From: Lunularia cruciata
Lineage: Eukaryota > Streptophyta > Marchantiopsida > Lunulariales > Lunulariaceae
Direction: 5' to 3'
DNA length: 64,000 bases
Assembly (NCBI GenBank): GCA_948567375.1
Contig: OX419760.1
Span: 46,066,001-46,130,000, forward strand
The notes below the pieces were generated by a model, which was not told where the DNA came from, ran no database searches, and saw nothing but the letters and a program-made list of their open reading frames with translations. A program made the translations under genes and the position numbers. Each line of letters opens with the position of its first letter. Within the stretch, counting starts at the first letter, position 1. Below, one piece after another: positions 11,946 through 23,556 of this stretch.

Positions 11946-12300
11946 GTTATAAGTCCAAATGAAGAGTGCTTGGTCTCATTAGAAACATCTTATCAAGGGC
12001 TTTTTCAATAGAAACCAAAATCATGGTAATTAGAGCTTTGTTGCAGAATTTATGACTATTTGAAGGTGACCATTGGAGTGGAACTTCACCATGACACCAC
12101 AACATCACATCAATTAGAGTAGAGTGACCATTGGAGTGGAATAGACCTTGAGTGGTTCAGACACTTTGGGGTTAATATTTTAGTGGTAATTAGTCCAAAT
12201 AAGGCATGCTTAATCTTGTTAGAACCGTCTTCTCAAGGACTTTCTATAGAGACCAATGCTTAACATTTGGAGCTTTGTAGTGGAAGTTAGAACCATCTAA
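11946..12300. repeat. diverged direct repeat, ~113 bp
   Basis: The stretch from AAGTCCAAATGAAGAGTGCTT (11,950) to ATTTGAA (about 12,064) recurs from TAGTCCAAATAAGGCATGCTT (12,190) to CCATCTAAA (about 12,301). Between them GTGACCATTGGAGTGGAA is itself repeated (about 12,067 and 12,125). Confidence 0.65.
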
Positions 12301-13299
12301 AAACACCTTTATTTTGGGTTGACATGTGTGGCTTGACATTTTCAACATGTCATAGAACAAGAATTGGACTTATGGCATGTTGTGTTGCTGTCAAGTGGTT
12401 GCATGTCCAATTGTGGTGATTTTTGGCAGTTCTTTATCTAGGGCTTGGAGTTCTTACAGGAGGTTTTGTGGGGTTGGAGGAAGTGGAGTTATATTGAAAT
12501 TATGGCTTAAGAGGATTATCACATGAGACCAAGAGGGAAGAAATTTGTGAAGTTAGCAAGGAACAAAGGCTTCAAGAGTTTTGGATTGATAGATTGATAG
12601 GGTTTTAAGGAAAAGGGTTTGAGTGTTCAAGATTTCTCAATCAATTGAATGAAGATTGATTGAGAAAATAATTTTAGGATATCATGGAAGAAGGTTTAAG
12701 AGGGAAGAAGTTTTGAATCAATTGGATAGGATGACTAGAAAGAGTGGATTTTGATAAAAAGGGTTCTTGATCAATGTATAAGGAGAAGAAATGAGAATTT
12801 AGATAGGGTACATAGGAGGGTTTTGAGGAGAAAATACTACTAGATAGTACTAGTCCTTTTAAGTGGGATTTAAACAAGGAAGGCTGTTAATAGTTCTTGA
12901 TAATCAGGAAAGAGTTTATCAAGATCAATAGGAAGTGAGAGAAGAGACAATATACTTCACATAATTGTGAAGAAACCTATACTTTGTGAAGATAAGTAAA
13001 TATTTTGAGTAAAATAAATTTCTTGGACTAATGATTTTCCAATATATTTCTAGCACTATGTTTGGAATGAATAAAAGACTGAAAAGTGATCAGATTAAAC
13101 TAGTAGTTGTAGCCAAACATACTCAATGTCTATTTGCAAGGATTCCAGTCTTCTAGTTGCAATAATTAAACTCCACAATAGTTTGGTGAACTCAATGTGA
13201 AATTTATTGTGGGAATATAGTTGCTAGTTTTCATCCATTCAGGAGTTGAGTGAAATGATAAATCAAGGTGCTAGGTCATTGTTCCAAGGAGAGTTCAGG

Positions 13300-14345
13300 T
13301 TAGATGTGATGAAGATTTTTCAAGCTTTCACAACATACATGCATCAACAAGAAGCGGATGAGAGACAAGAGTCTTTACATACAAAAGCATTGTAGATTGT
13401 GGTCAATAATAATGGTAAGTTTGATGGGAAGGAGATTTCAAAGTCTTTGAGAATTTTCTAGTTGCAAATAGATATGCACAAAGTTTTTGATGAGGATAGA
13501 GTCTCCATATTTGTACTTGCTTGCATACATGAGTTGAGAGATATAATCAATAGGTTAGCATGAGTGAATAGAGGGGATTGGCCACCTTTTGTATGTGCAT
13601 TGAAGGATAAGTTCTTTATGGAGGATTTTGAGAGGGTGACAAAATGATCATTTTTTGCAATGAATAGGAAAACCAAACAAGCATTTGACTATGACCAAAA
13701 TTTTGAGGGACTTTGAGAGGAATTTTGAACAACTTCCTAGGCTAGAGAAGCTCAATTTGGATGTAGATAAAATTTAGCATTTCTTAGATCCTATGTTGCA
13801 TGAGAAAATAAAGGTACTCTTGGAGAATAAAGTTGAGGAGAGAGGCCTTACAACCAATTGGAGAGATGTTGAAGATGTTATAGCATTATTGACAAAGAGA
13901 TAGATGTGTAAAGATCAATTCTTATCAGCTACACTAATACCTATTATGGCAAGTTATGCTCCACACAAAGAGCCAATAAGCAAGAGGAAGGTTGTGTTAT
14001 CTTGTCCTAAAGTAGGTGACATTTCAATTGAGAATCTGGTGGGCATATTCAAATATTTGAAGGTTCAAATGTCAAACATTGAGACCATTGGCAAGCAGGT
14101 TGGTAATGAGATGGTGAATAGACAAAAAGAAGTTGCACATAAGGATGGTCAAAGATTGAAGTTGTTATGTATGTGGTGTGATAGTCCAACTCACCAAAGA
14201 GGTTAGTGTCGAGAATTCAATGAATCTTTGTAGAAAGGATTGGTCTTCTTCAAGGATGGCCTAATTCATTTGTATAAGTGAATTAGGCCATGAATTAGGA
14301 GATGAGTGACCAAATGAAGACAAATTTTGACAAAGGAGGTTGAAG
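13300..14345 (+). pseudogene. gag of a second Ty3/gypsy lineage (element B)
   Basis: A broken gag frame. The capsid part reads VMKIFQAFTTYMHQQEADER, FDGKEISKSLRIF, HELRDIINRLA and, after a frameshift near 13,690, RDFERNFEQLPRLEKLNLDV and TTNWRDVEDVIALLTKR. A zinc knuckle CMWCDSPTHQRG-stop-C lies near 14,170-14,210; its spacing fits C-x2-C-x4-H-x4-C, with a TAG inside. The protein continues into protease at 14.5-15.7 kb. Sequence and gag type differ clearly from family A. I could not place its 5' LTR or start codon. Confidence 0.75.
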
Positions 14346-14537
14346 AAGTTAATTGAGGACATTCTTACTTTTCATGCCATGTCATTGGTGGAAGTTATGA
14401 CCAGTCAGATTCAAGTAAAGGATGAGGAAAAGTTGCATGACTCTATGTGGTCACAAGTTCAAAATTCTATCCATAAGTAGAAGGTATCTAGAGATGTACA
14501 ACAAGGGGTAGGAAATACCATCAAAAAGTCAACATGT

Positions 14538-15700
14538 TTGGATGACTCTATTGATTCTATGTTTGTTCATCCTTACATTGCAAAGACCAAGTCTGATGTC
14601 ATGGTAGAGGAGAAGAGAGGAAGAGATAACAATGAGGAAGTTGGACCATTAAAGAGGCAAACACAAGCAGAAAGGAGATCTACACTAGAGCCTAAAGTGA
14701 AGCAAAAACAACCATTTGGAAAGGATTTGTTCATAAATGAAGGGATGGATGAAGAAGAAACTCAAAAATCATCTGGAGGAGGTGGGAAGGATAGAAGAGG
14801 TAAATTACTTGCTTACAAACTCCAACCTGAGATTGAAGCAAAAATTGATATGATAAAGATTTTGGAGGACATGATCTTGAATGGCAAGGTAGAATTTACA
14901 TTTGGGGAAGAACTTGGTATTGGTAAGAGGGAGTTTCATGAGGTGATTATTGATATAATCAAAAGGAAGTGTTATGTAATAGAAGGGTCTAGGTTTCTTG
15001 AAGCTCCAATTGCTGAAGTTTATCAAGGGACGGTAGCAATAGGAGAGGATAGATGTGCTAAATGCCTTCATTCCAAAGCTACTTGTAAAAGCCATTAGGT
15101 GAGATTTGAGGATGAAGTTAGAGCCAAGGAGGAAGGGAGTCATGTTAGGTGAAATTATTGAACAAGAGCTACAATAGAAAAACTAGTGAAGTTAGAAGGT
15201 TTGGATTAGACGGTTGTAGCCTTGATTAATCATGGTTTTGAGTTGAATTTGATTTCCAAGGATTTTTATGATAAGAGGTTATGGCATGTTGATACTGATC
15301 ATGATTGGAAGGTTAGAGAGGTGAATGACAATAGAAGCAAGTTGTATGGAGCATGTCCTAATGTCAAGGTGAATATTGGGGATGTTAGTGCCTTGCAAAC
15401 TTCTTTATCCATGAGAGGGCAAATTAACCAATTTTGTTTAGCCAACCTTATATTATTGGACTAAGGATGCATACAAAGGTTTTGGATGATGGATCTGCAT
15501 ATGCCTGGATGAGGAATAGTGATGGCACAAAAGTGGTCTAGTTCTTGATAGTTTGTGGCAATCATCATAGGAATAGGGAAAAATTGAGAGATATGTCCTT
15601 AAAATTGAGAGATATGTCCTTTGTTGATCTTTCCAATGAAGGGGATTTTTAAAGGATGCCTTTACAAAGTGAAAATGTGGTGGCATTGTGAAAAATGGAT
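14538..15700 (+). pseudogene. pre-protease and aspartic protease of element B
   Basis: A 186-codon open stretch (14,538-15,098) is rich in Lys and Glu and ends in a helical region, KIDMIKILEDMILNGKVEFTF. A retropepsin-like domain follows from 15,200: ALINHGFELNLISKDF, where the active-site Asp of the family's D-[HST]-G appears as Asn, then LYGACPNVKVNIGDV and, after a frameshift, KVLDDGSAYAWMRNSDG (near 15,474-15,525). Pol continues only after 23,556, because a 7.7-kb block of family A sequence is inserted at 15,825. Confidence 0.72.
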
Positions 15701-15824
15701 TCTTTCTCTACAAGGATAAAGAGAAGCTCTTTTGTATAGGTTTTGTGTGTATCACACAACATGGTTGTGTGTTATTTACCAGACGGGAAGAAATATGGAG
15801 AGAAGGAGGAGACTATGTAAAAAG

Positions 15825-16249
15825 TGTAACAATATGGAGTTTAGCAATGAAGTTAGTAGAGCTAATGAAATAGCAAATAAGACAAATTAGCCTAGAATAT
15901 TCTAGAAGTATCTAGGAAGCTTCTTGGGAAGCTTCCCGGCTAACTTAGCTTGCAACTCAAGTAAGTAGCTTCTAGAAGAAAACATCTAGAAGGTTCCAAC
16001 TAGCTTAGCTTACATGCCAAGTAAGCAACTTCTAGAAGGAAGCTTCTTGAGAAGCTTCCCAATTAACTTGGCTTGCACTCCAAGAAAGTGGCTCAAGGAA
16101 GCTTCTTGAGAAGCTTCTCAAGAGCCTTGTATGATCCCTATAAATACAAGAGCCGAAACTCATGCTAGGCATTAGGAGTTTCCTTCATTCAAGTGTCCCA
16201 ATGTGAGCTTCCATTCTTCTATTTCTTTCCTTGGTCACGGTCGTTTACA
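15825..16249 (+). repeat. family A LTR, 5' LTR of copy 2
   Basis: TGTAACAATATGGAG...TCGTTTACA, 425 bp, with TATAAATA at 16,139-16,146 and dense GAAGCTTC words upstream. It is followed by the primer site TTGGTAGCAGAGC (16,250-16,262). It interrupts element B. Confidence 0.92.
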
Positions 16250-16262
16250 TTGGTAGCAGAGC

Positions 16263-17447
16263 AGGAATAGGATGGATGGAATTTATGGACCACCAAATCC
16301 ACTTTTGCCAAACCATTGGGATTTTCATGTCCAGATATTACCCAAGCATCATTTCACCCAATTCATCACCTTGCATTTTGGGTAGGATTTTCTATATATT
16401 ATCACCTTGTTTGAGGAACCCTTCTTCCAGTTATAACTTATGGAGATTGGTGGACGTGCTACATCTATGTGTTAATCAATTAGATAAAATGAGAGTAGTG
16501 GGATAGAGTAGTAGCTATGGCGGCAATACTGGATGTTATCATTGCAATGTAGCAACAAATCAAGCACCATACTCTATTGTTGGATGAACAAGAGCAGCAA
16601 CAACAAGAACATATAGAGAGAGCACCGGTTCGAGATGGAGAAGATCGCATCTAATTTCCAAAACCCAAGGTGTTTGAAGGTAAGAATCTTCCAAGAACAA
16701 TGGAGAATTTTGTGTTTGACTACAAAAGTTACTTTGAAGCCACCAAACCTCAAGATGAACAGAAATAGATTCTCTTGACTTCTTGCCAATTGGATGGTGT
16801 GGCAAAACTTTGATGGAGATTCTGAGTGGAGCAAGCTGAACTATAGATTGTTGCACCAATTTTGACATGGGCAAAATTCAAGAATGCAATACTTGGTCAA
16901 TTTCAAATTATAAATGCCACCCAAGCTGCACAAAATAAACTGGCAGAATTGAAGTAGATTGGCTCTATAAAGAGCTACATCACACAATTTCAGAACATCA
17001 TCATGCAAATTCCAAATATACAAGAAGGTGAAGTTGTAGATCGATTTGTGCGGGGATTGAAAGCACAAACCAAATTGGAGGTGACCATATGGGAACCACA
17101 AAATGTAGAAGAAGCAATGCAATTGGCTGAGCGCTTTGATTCCTTAGTTGTGATAACTTGGTCTTGACCTCAACCTACACAAAGCCTACCTGTACACTAT
17201 GCATAGTTGGACAAACCGGCACCAATGGAGATTGATGCTATCCAATGGAGACCACTTGGTACAATGGATAGAGAAAGATTGTGACAAAATGGAGGTTGTT
17301 TTATTGTTGCCAAGTTAGACATTGTATTGCTGAATGTCCACTCAGGAATGGGCAACCTTGACAAGTTGTTTAGATGGAGTTTGTGGAACATAATGATCAG
17401 AGAAATGAGGAATTCCAATAGGAGATTTTGAGCCGCCTATTGGGAGC
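16263..17447 (+). pseudogene. gag of family A copy 2
   Basis: Colinear with the gag of copy 1. Recognisable stretches include FPKPKVFEG-like and TMENFVFDYKSYFEATK (about 16,650-16,745), LVQFQIINATQAAQNKLAEL (about 16,887-16,955) and a CCHC-like knuckle, GCFIVAKLDIVLLNVHS in one frame, where frameshifts blur the cysteines (17,295-17,345). It packages element RNA in a working copy; here it is destroyed by stops, many of them TAG or TGA where sister copies have Trp or Gln. Confidence 0.78.
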
Positions 17448-18461
17448 TTGATTAGTTCCATTGGGATTGAAGGCTTGACCTATGCAAGTTTGCTTCACTT
17501 GCAAGGTATGATATGTAATGAGGGCTGTACAATTTTGGTTGATTTTGGAAGTTTAGAGAATTGCATGTCTATGCAAGTAGCAAAGGAATTGGGTATTCAT
17601 ATCAAGCTAGTGATTAGAAGTAGATCGATGATGGCGGATGGTAGAAAGGGTTTTTGCATTCCGTACCTCACACCCTATTACTTTTAAGATTGGGAAGGAG
17701 TATTTGGAGTGTATGAGGTTTGTAATGACACCTCTACACTATGATCTCATTCTAGGATTACCTTGGCTTGAATGTCATAAGGTTCAATTTGATTGGACTC
17801 AATGAAAAATTCAAGTACAACACCAAGGTAGGAATTTCAATTAGGTTGTCTGGCACCTCTGAGTAAGACACCTAAGAATAGTCAGTCCCAGGATGGGAAG
17901 TTGGTTGAGAAGGTAGCCATAGAGCATGCCTTGAAGGGAGAGGAGCCCCAAGATGGGAAGTTTGCCAAGAAGGCAACCATGGAGCAAGCTTTGAAGAGAG
18001 GTGAGCCCATAGATGGGAAGTTTGTTAGTGAAGCAGCCATAGAGCAAGCTTTGGAGGAAGATAGATCTATTTGTGGTGTGGATCAAGCCGATTGCACAAG
18101 GACAATCTGAGAAGAACCAAGAGCTTCATCAAGCAAGGGTTGATCAAATAGTTCAAGAGTTTGTGGACGTGTTTGTGGATGATCTACCAAAGGGATTATC
18201 CTTTGATCATGGTATGCCCTTCAAGATTTAGTTATTGCCAGGGAGTACTCCAGTGAGTAGACCAATCTATAGGCTCTCACCAAGGGAGTTGGAGGAGTTG
18301 CAAATAACACTTATGGAGTTGTTGGAGAAGGACTTCATACAACATAGTACCTCTACTTGGGGAGCACCAGTACTATTTGTTCCAAAGAAGGATGGAGGAC
18401 TTTGTTTTTATATTGATTATCGGGGCTCAATAAGCAAACAATGAAGAATGCATATCCTTTG
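17448..18461 (+). pseudogene. protease, linker and start of RT of family A copy 2
   Basis: The protease is the best preserved of the three copies: CTILVDFGSLENCMSMQVAK (17,524-17,583), with Phe where an active-site D-S/T-G would be expected, then HYDLILGLPWLECHKVQFDW. A linker with three 20-residue repeats follows (17,892-18,071). RT begins with RPIYRLSPRELEELQITLME and STWGAPVLFVPKKDGGL (18,259-18,404). The frame is cut at 18,461 by another family A LTR; the rest of this RT is not in the window. Confidence 0.82.
17892..18071 (+). repeat. three exact-length 60-bp tandem repeats in the protease-RT linker
   Basis: Units 17,892-17,951, 17,952-18,011 and 18,012-18,071 each start GATGGGAAGTT and encode a version of DGKFxxKATMEQALKxGEP. 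The minus-strand copy at about 21,410-21,525 has two units and copy 1 (about 5,900-5,960) has one. Confidence 0.85.
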
Positions 18462-18886
18462 TGTAATAGTATGGAGTTTAGCGACATAGTTAGTAAGGCT
18501 AACAAAGTAGAGAATAAGCAAAATTAGCCTAGAATATTCCAAAAGCATCTCAGAAGCTTCTTAGGAAGCTTCTTAACTAGTTAACTTGTGCTCCAAGCAG
18601 GTAGCTTCTAGAAGGAAGCTTCTAAAAGCTTCTAACTAGCTTAGCTTGCATGCCAAGTAAGCGGCTTCTAGAAGGAAGCTTCTTGAGAAGCTTCTTAGTT
18701 AACTTGGCTTGCACTCTAAGAAAGTGGCTCAAGGAAGCTTCTTGAGAAGCTTCTAAAGGGCCTTGTATGCTACCTATAAATACCAAAGCCAAAGCTCATG
18801 CTAGGCATTTGGAGTTTTCCTTCATTCAAGTGTCCAAATGTGAGTTTCCATTCTCCTATTTCTCTCCTTGGTCTTGGTCTTTTACA
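18462..18886 (+). repeat. family A LTR inserted in RT of copy 2
   Basis: TGTAATAGTATGGAG...TCTTTTACA, 425 bp, TATAAATA at 18,775-18,782, followed by primer site TTGGTATCAGAG (18,887-18,898). It cuts the copy 2 RT after the bases CTTTG. Confidence 0.9.
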
Positions 18887-19557
18887 TTGGTATCAGAGTA
18901 GGAACGGGATGGATAGAATTTATGGACCACCAAATCCACCTCCGCCAAACCATTGGGATTTTCATGTCTAGATATTACCCAAGCATTATTTCCACATTCA
19001 TCACCTCACGCTTTGGGCATGATTTTCTACATATGATCACCGTGTCTAAGGAACCTTGATACTTCCGGTTGTAACTTATGGAGAATGGTGGACGTGTTGC
19101 ATCTATGTGTTAATCAATTAGATAAAGTGGGAGTAGTGGGATAGAGTAGTAGCTATGGCGGCAATATCGAACATCATCCTTGCAATGTAGCAACAAATTA
19201 AGCACCTAACTTGACTGCTAGATGAATGAGATCAGCAATGACGAGAACATATAGAGAGAACACCAATTCAAGATGGAGAAGACAACATTTGATTTCTAAA
19301 ACCCAAGGTGTTTGAAGGCAAGAATCTTTCAGGCACAATGGAGAATTTTGTATTTGACTGTGAATGTTACTTTGAAGCCACCAATCTTAAAGATGAACAG
19401 AAATAGATTCTCTTGGTCTCTAGCCAATTAGATGGTGTGGCAAAACTTTGGTGGCAATTTTGAGTAGAGCAAGCTGAATGATAGATTGTTGCACCAATTT
19501 TGACATGGGCAGAGTTCAAGGATGCAATATTGAGTCACTTTCAAACTATAAATGCCT
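18887..19557 (+). pseudogene. truncated gag of family A copy 3
   Basis: Primer site and gag leader match copy 2 almost base for base (for example TTTATGGACCACCAAATCCA and TTGGGATTTTCATGTC). The gag fragment TMENFVFDCECYFEATN (19,337-19,388) is followed by TMGRVQG-like sequence and stops abruptly at about 19,557, where the sequence switches to a family A integrase read on the opposite strand. No knuckle, protease or pol belongs to this copy. Confidence 0.8.
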
Positions 19558-21150
19558 CATAGATAAACTCTTGAACATCTCATGCTATGTTAGGCCATCA
19601 CCATTGGCATTGGAGTGTACCCAAGGTCTTGTCTACACCCATGTGATTAATGATTGGTAATTCATGGGCTTCTTGGAGGCGCACAAGTTAGAGATCACCA
19701 TTAGCTAGAACATAGATCCAATTCTCAAAAAATAAAAGGCCTTCCTTGAAAGAAAAGGTGTTGTACTCCTTGTCTCATGTTGCAAGATGACCTTGTACCA
19801 TCTAAAAGAAATGATCTTATTGTAAAGTTGTCCTAAACTTGATTTGGACTTTGGAGTCAACTAATATCGTCGTAATTACCACCATGATGAGAGGAAGAGA
19901 CTTCAAATTAGGTTATTGTTGTAATTACCACCATGATGAGAGGAAGAGACTTCAAATTAGGTTATTATGATAGGGTATTGGGAATGACATGGAACCAATC
20001 AGGTTTATACTCAAGTTTGATGTCAAACAATTGTAGTTGCTCTTCCCATCAATGATGTTGATTCTTCATGTGTTCCAAATGTAATGTATGCAACAAGGGC
20101 TTGTGATCAATTTGCATGATCACTTGTTTCTCCAAGAGATCATGCTTCCATACCTTGGTGGCATATACCATTGCTAGTTGTTCTTGATCTTGAGCAAAGT
20201 AATTCCTTTCTGTTATATTTAGTTTGCATAACACAACTACAATAACATGTAATCCATCAGGGAATTCTTGTTGCAACATGGCTCTTATCACAAATTTAGA
20301 AGCATCAAAATCAAACACACAAGGTAGTTGAGAATCATATGGTTTAAGAATGGTTCTCAAAGATACCATATGTTTTAGCTTTTGGAATGCTTCTTTGTGC
20401 TTGGTGGTCCATAGAAAGCTCAAGTTCTTCTCCAAGAGTTTGGTCAATGGTGAGGCTACATGAACATAGTAGTGGATAGACCATCAATAAGAATTGGCCA
20501 ATCCATTAAATGCCTATACTTCTGTAGTATCCTTTGGAGTAGGCTAATAAATAATGGCCTTGATTTGCTCCTCTTCCATCTTGATCCCCTCCCATGAGAT
20601 CTTGTGACTCAAGAAGGTAACTTCCTTTTGCCAAAAAGCACACTTTGATTTCTTGTAGTAAAACTTACACTAACATAGTTGTCTTAGGATTTCTTGCGTG
20701 TTATTTGCGTGTTTTGCCTTTGTTGCTATAGATTAAAATTTCATCCAAGAACACCACCACGTACCAATCTAATAGCCCATCCAATACCCAATGCATCTAA
20801 TCCATGAAGACTATTGGAGCATTAGTGAACCCAAAAGGCAAAACTCTCCACTCAAAATACCCATACCTTGTGCAAAAGGTAATCTTTTGGATATCTTCTT
20901 TATCAATGGGAATCTAGCAATAGCCACTTTAGAGATCCAACTTGGAGAAATATTGTGCACCACTCAATTGATCAAGCAAGTCATCACTTCAAGGCAAGGG
21001 ATATGTATTCTTCATTGCTTTTTTATTGAGGCCATGATAATCAATACATAAGCAAAGTACTCCATCCTTTGTTGGAACAAATAGTACCGGTACTCCTTAG
21101 GAAGATGTACTATGTCATATAAAATCCTTCTTCAACAACTCTATCAGTGT
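19558..21150 (-). pseudogene. integrase start, RNase H and RT of family A copy 4 (inverted)
   Basis: On the minus strand this region matches 6,100-7,740 of copy 1. RNase H is one clean 132-codon stretch (20,447-20,049) with CVFDFDASKFVIRAMLQQEF, RNYFAQDQEQLAMVYATKVW and DHKPLLHTLHLEHM. RT lies at 20,500-21,150 with the catalytic region near 20,735-20,760. Integrase is present only up to its zinc-binding part, ending at about 19,558 where it meets copy 3 head-to-head. Stops and indels make it non-functional. Confidence 0.82.
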
Positions 21151-21153
21151 TAT

Positions 21154-23147
21154 TTAGAGCTCATCCAACTCCGTTGGTGAGAGCCGATAGATCGGTCTAC
21201 TCACTAGAATACTCCTTAGCAATAACTCAATCTTGAAGGCCATACCACAATAGGAAGGTATTCCCTTTGGCAAATTACCAAGAAACACATTTGAAAATTC
21301 ATGGTCTTTTTGATCAACCATTGCTTGACAAGCCTTATGATCCTCCTTAGATCTTCCATGCATAATTGGCTTGATCCATACCACATAAAATGGCTTATCT
21401 TCCTCCAAAGCTTGCTTTATGGTTGCTTCACTAACAAACTTACAATCTCGAGACTTATCTTCCTTCAAAGATTGCTCTATGGCTACTTTCTCAACAAATT
21501 TCCCATCTTAGGACTAGCTATTCGTAGGTGTCTTACTCAAAGGTGCCAAACAACCTAATCAAAAATTCCTAACTTAGTGTTGTACTTGAATTTGGCATCA
21601 GTTCCAATCAAATTGAACCTTATGACATTCAAGCCAAGGTAGACCTAAAATGACTCATAGTGTAGAGGTGCCATTACAAACCTCATATACTCCAAATACC
21701 CTTTCTTAATCTTGGAAGGTAACAAGATGCAAGGCATAGAATGTAAAATACTTTCTACCATTGGCCATCATCAACCTACTTCTAATTGTTGGATTGATAG
21801 GAATATTTAATCTTTTGCTACTTGCATAGACATATAATTCATTGAACTTCCAAGATCAACCAAAATCCTACAATCACAACCAAACATCATAGCTTGCAAG
21901 GGAAGCAAACTTGCATAGGTTGAGCCTTCAATCCCATTGGAACTAATCAAGTAGCTCAATAGGTAGCTCATAATCTCCTATTAAGATTCCTTGTTTCCCT
22001 AATCATTCTTCTCCATAAACTCCATTTGGGTGATTTGTTGAGATTCTTCATTCTTGAGTAGACATTCAGCCATGTGATGTCCAATTTGGTGACAATAAAA
22101 GCAACCAACATTTTGCAACAATCTGTCCAAATCTATTGTGCCAAATGGTCTTTGTTGGATGGCATCAATCTCCATCGGTGTTGGCATCCGTGTGTAATGT
22201 GTTTGTAGATTTTGTGAAGGTCAAGGTTGAAACCAAGTTGTTGCAACCAAGGAATCAAAGCACTCAACCAATTGTATGGTTTCTTCTAGGTGTTTTGGCT
22301 CTCATATAGTCACTTCCAATTTGGTTTGTGACTTCAAGCCCCTCACAAATTGATCCAGATGTTCACTATCTAGTATATCTAAAATTTTCATAATGGTATT
22401 TTGAAACTATGTGATGAAGCTTCTTACATAACCAATTTGCTTCAACTCTACCAACTTATCTCATACTGTTTGTGTGGAGTTTATTGCTTAGAATCGCCCA
22501 ATTACTGCACCCTTGAATTCTTCCCATGTCAATATTGGTGCAACAAACTGCTGTTTAGCTCACTCCACTTGGAATTACCACCATAGTTTTGCCGCTCCAT
22601 CCAATTGGCTTGAAGCTAATAAAATTTATTTCCATTCATCTTGAAGGCTTGTTGCCTTAAAATAACATTCATAGTCAAATAAAAATTCTCCATTGTGCTC
22701 AAGAGATTCTTGCTATTAAATACCTTAGGTTTTGGAAATCCAATTTTCTCTTCTCCTTTTTGAAATAGTGCTCTCTCTACATGCTCTTGTCTTTGATAGT
22801 CTTGTTCATCCAACAATCAAGTAAGGTGTTTAATTTATTTTTGCATTGCAATGATAACCTTAAGCATTGCTGCCATGGCTACTACTCTATTACACTACTC
22901 CCAAATTATCTAATTTATTAACATAGAGATGCAACACGTCCACTATTCTCCATAAGCTACAATCTGAAGTACCAAGGGTTCCTTAGACAAGATGATTGCA
23001 TTCAGAAAATTCTACCCAAAGCATGAGATGATGAATTGTGTAAAATGATGCTTAGGTAATGCCCATACACAAAAATTCCAATGGTTTGATGGAAATGGAT
23101 TTGGTGGTCCATGCATTCCATCCATCCCACTCTTGCTCTTATACCAA
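21154..23147 (-). pseudogene. linker, protease and gag of family A copy 4 (inverted)
   Basis: Reading leftwards from the LTR at 23,556: gag leader and capsid (about 22,900-22,200), a knuckle CFYCHQIGHHMAEC (near 22,067-22,108), protease (about 21,900-21,580), a linker with two 20-residue repeats (21,410-21,525) and RT start RPIYRLSPTELDEL (21,154-21,198). A primer site (TTGGTATAAGAGC on the minus strand, near 23,135-23,147) precedes gag. Several frameshifts and stops. Confidence 0.82.
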
Positions 23148-23556
23148 TGTAAAAGACAGAGGAGAGAAATAGGAGGATAGAAATGACAGATCATATTGGG
23201 ATTCTTGAATGAGGGAGACACCAAATGCTTAGCATGAGTTTGGGCTTTGGTATTTATAAGAAGTATACAAGGCTCTTGAGAAGCTTCTCAAGAAACTTCT
23301 TTCTAGAAGCTCCATACTTGGCCTACAAGCTAAGCTAGTTGGAAGCTTTCTAGAAGCTTCCTTCTAAAAACTATCTACTTGTGGTGCAAGCTAAGCTAAT
23401 CGTGAAGCTTCCTCCTAGAAGTTACTTGGTAACCTTCCAATACTTGGAAGGTACCAAGTAACTTCTTAGATATTTCTAGAATATTCTAGGCTAAGTTGAC
23501 CTATTTGATATTTCATTAGCCTTGACTAACTAGTCCATAAACACCATATTGTTACA
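23148..23556 (-). repeat. family A LTR, 5' LTR of copy 4
   Basis: Starts TGTAACAATATGGTG at 23,556 on the minus strand and ends at 23,148. TATA box on the minus strand (TATTTATA at 23,251-23,258 on the plus strand). It carries a three-unit heat-shock-type word TTCTAGAAGCTTC at 23,348-23,360. Confidence 0.9.

Larger units (their letters stand above)
9326..13250. other. 3.9-kb stretch without recognisable genes
   Basis: AT-rich sequence between element A and the gag of element B. I find no convincing coding frame. It holds short duplications and one hairpin, listed separately. The 5' LTR and primer site of element B should lie near its right end, but I could not identify them. Confidence 0.5.

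Noticed and set aside
15900-16130. Regularly spaced GAAGCTTC words as a CRISPR array
   Set aside because: Units are palindromic, unevenly spaced and lie in the promoter part of an LTR in a plant genome.
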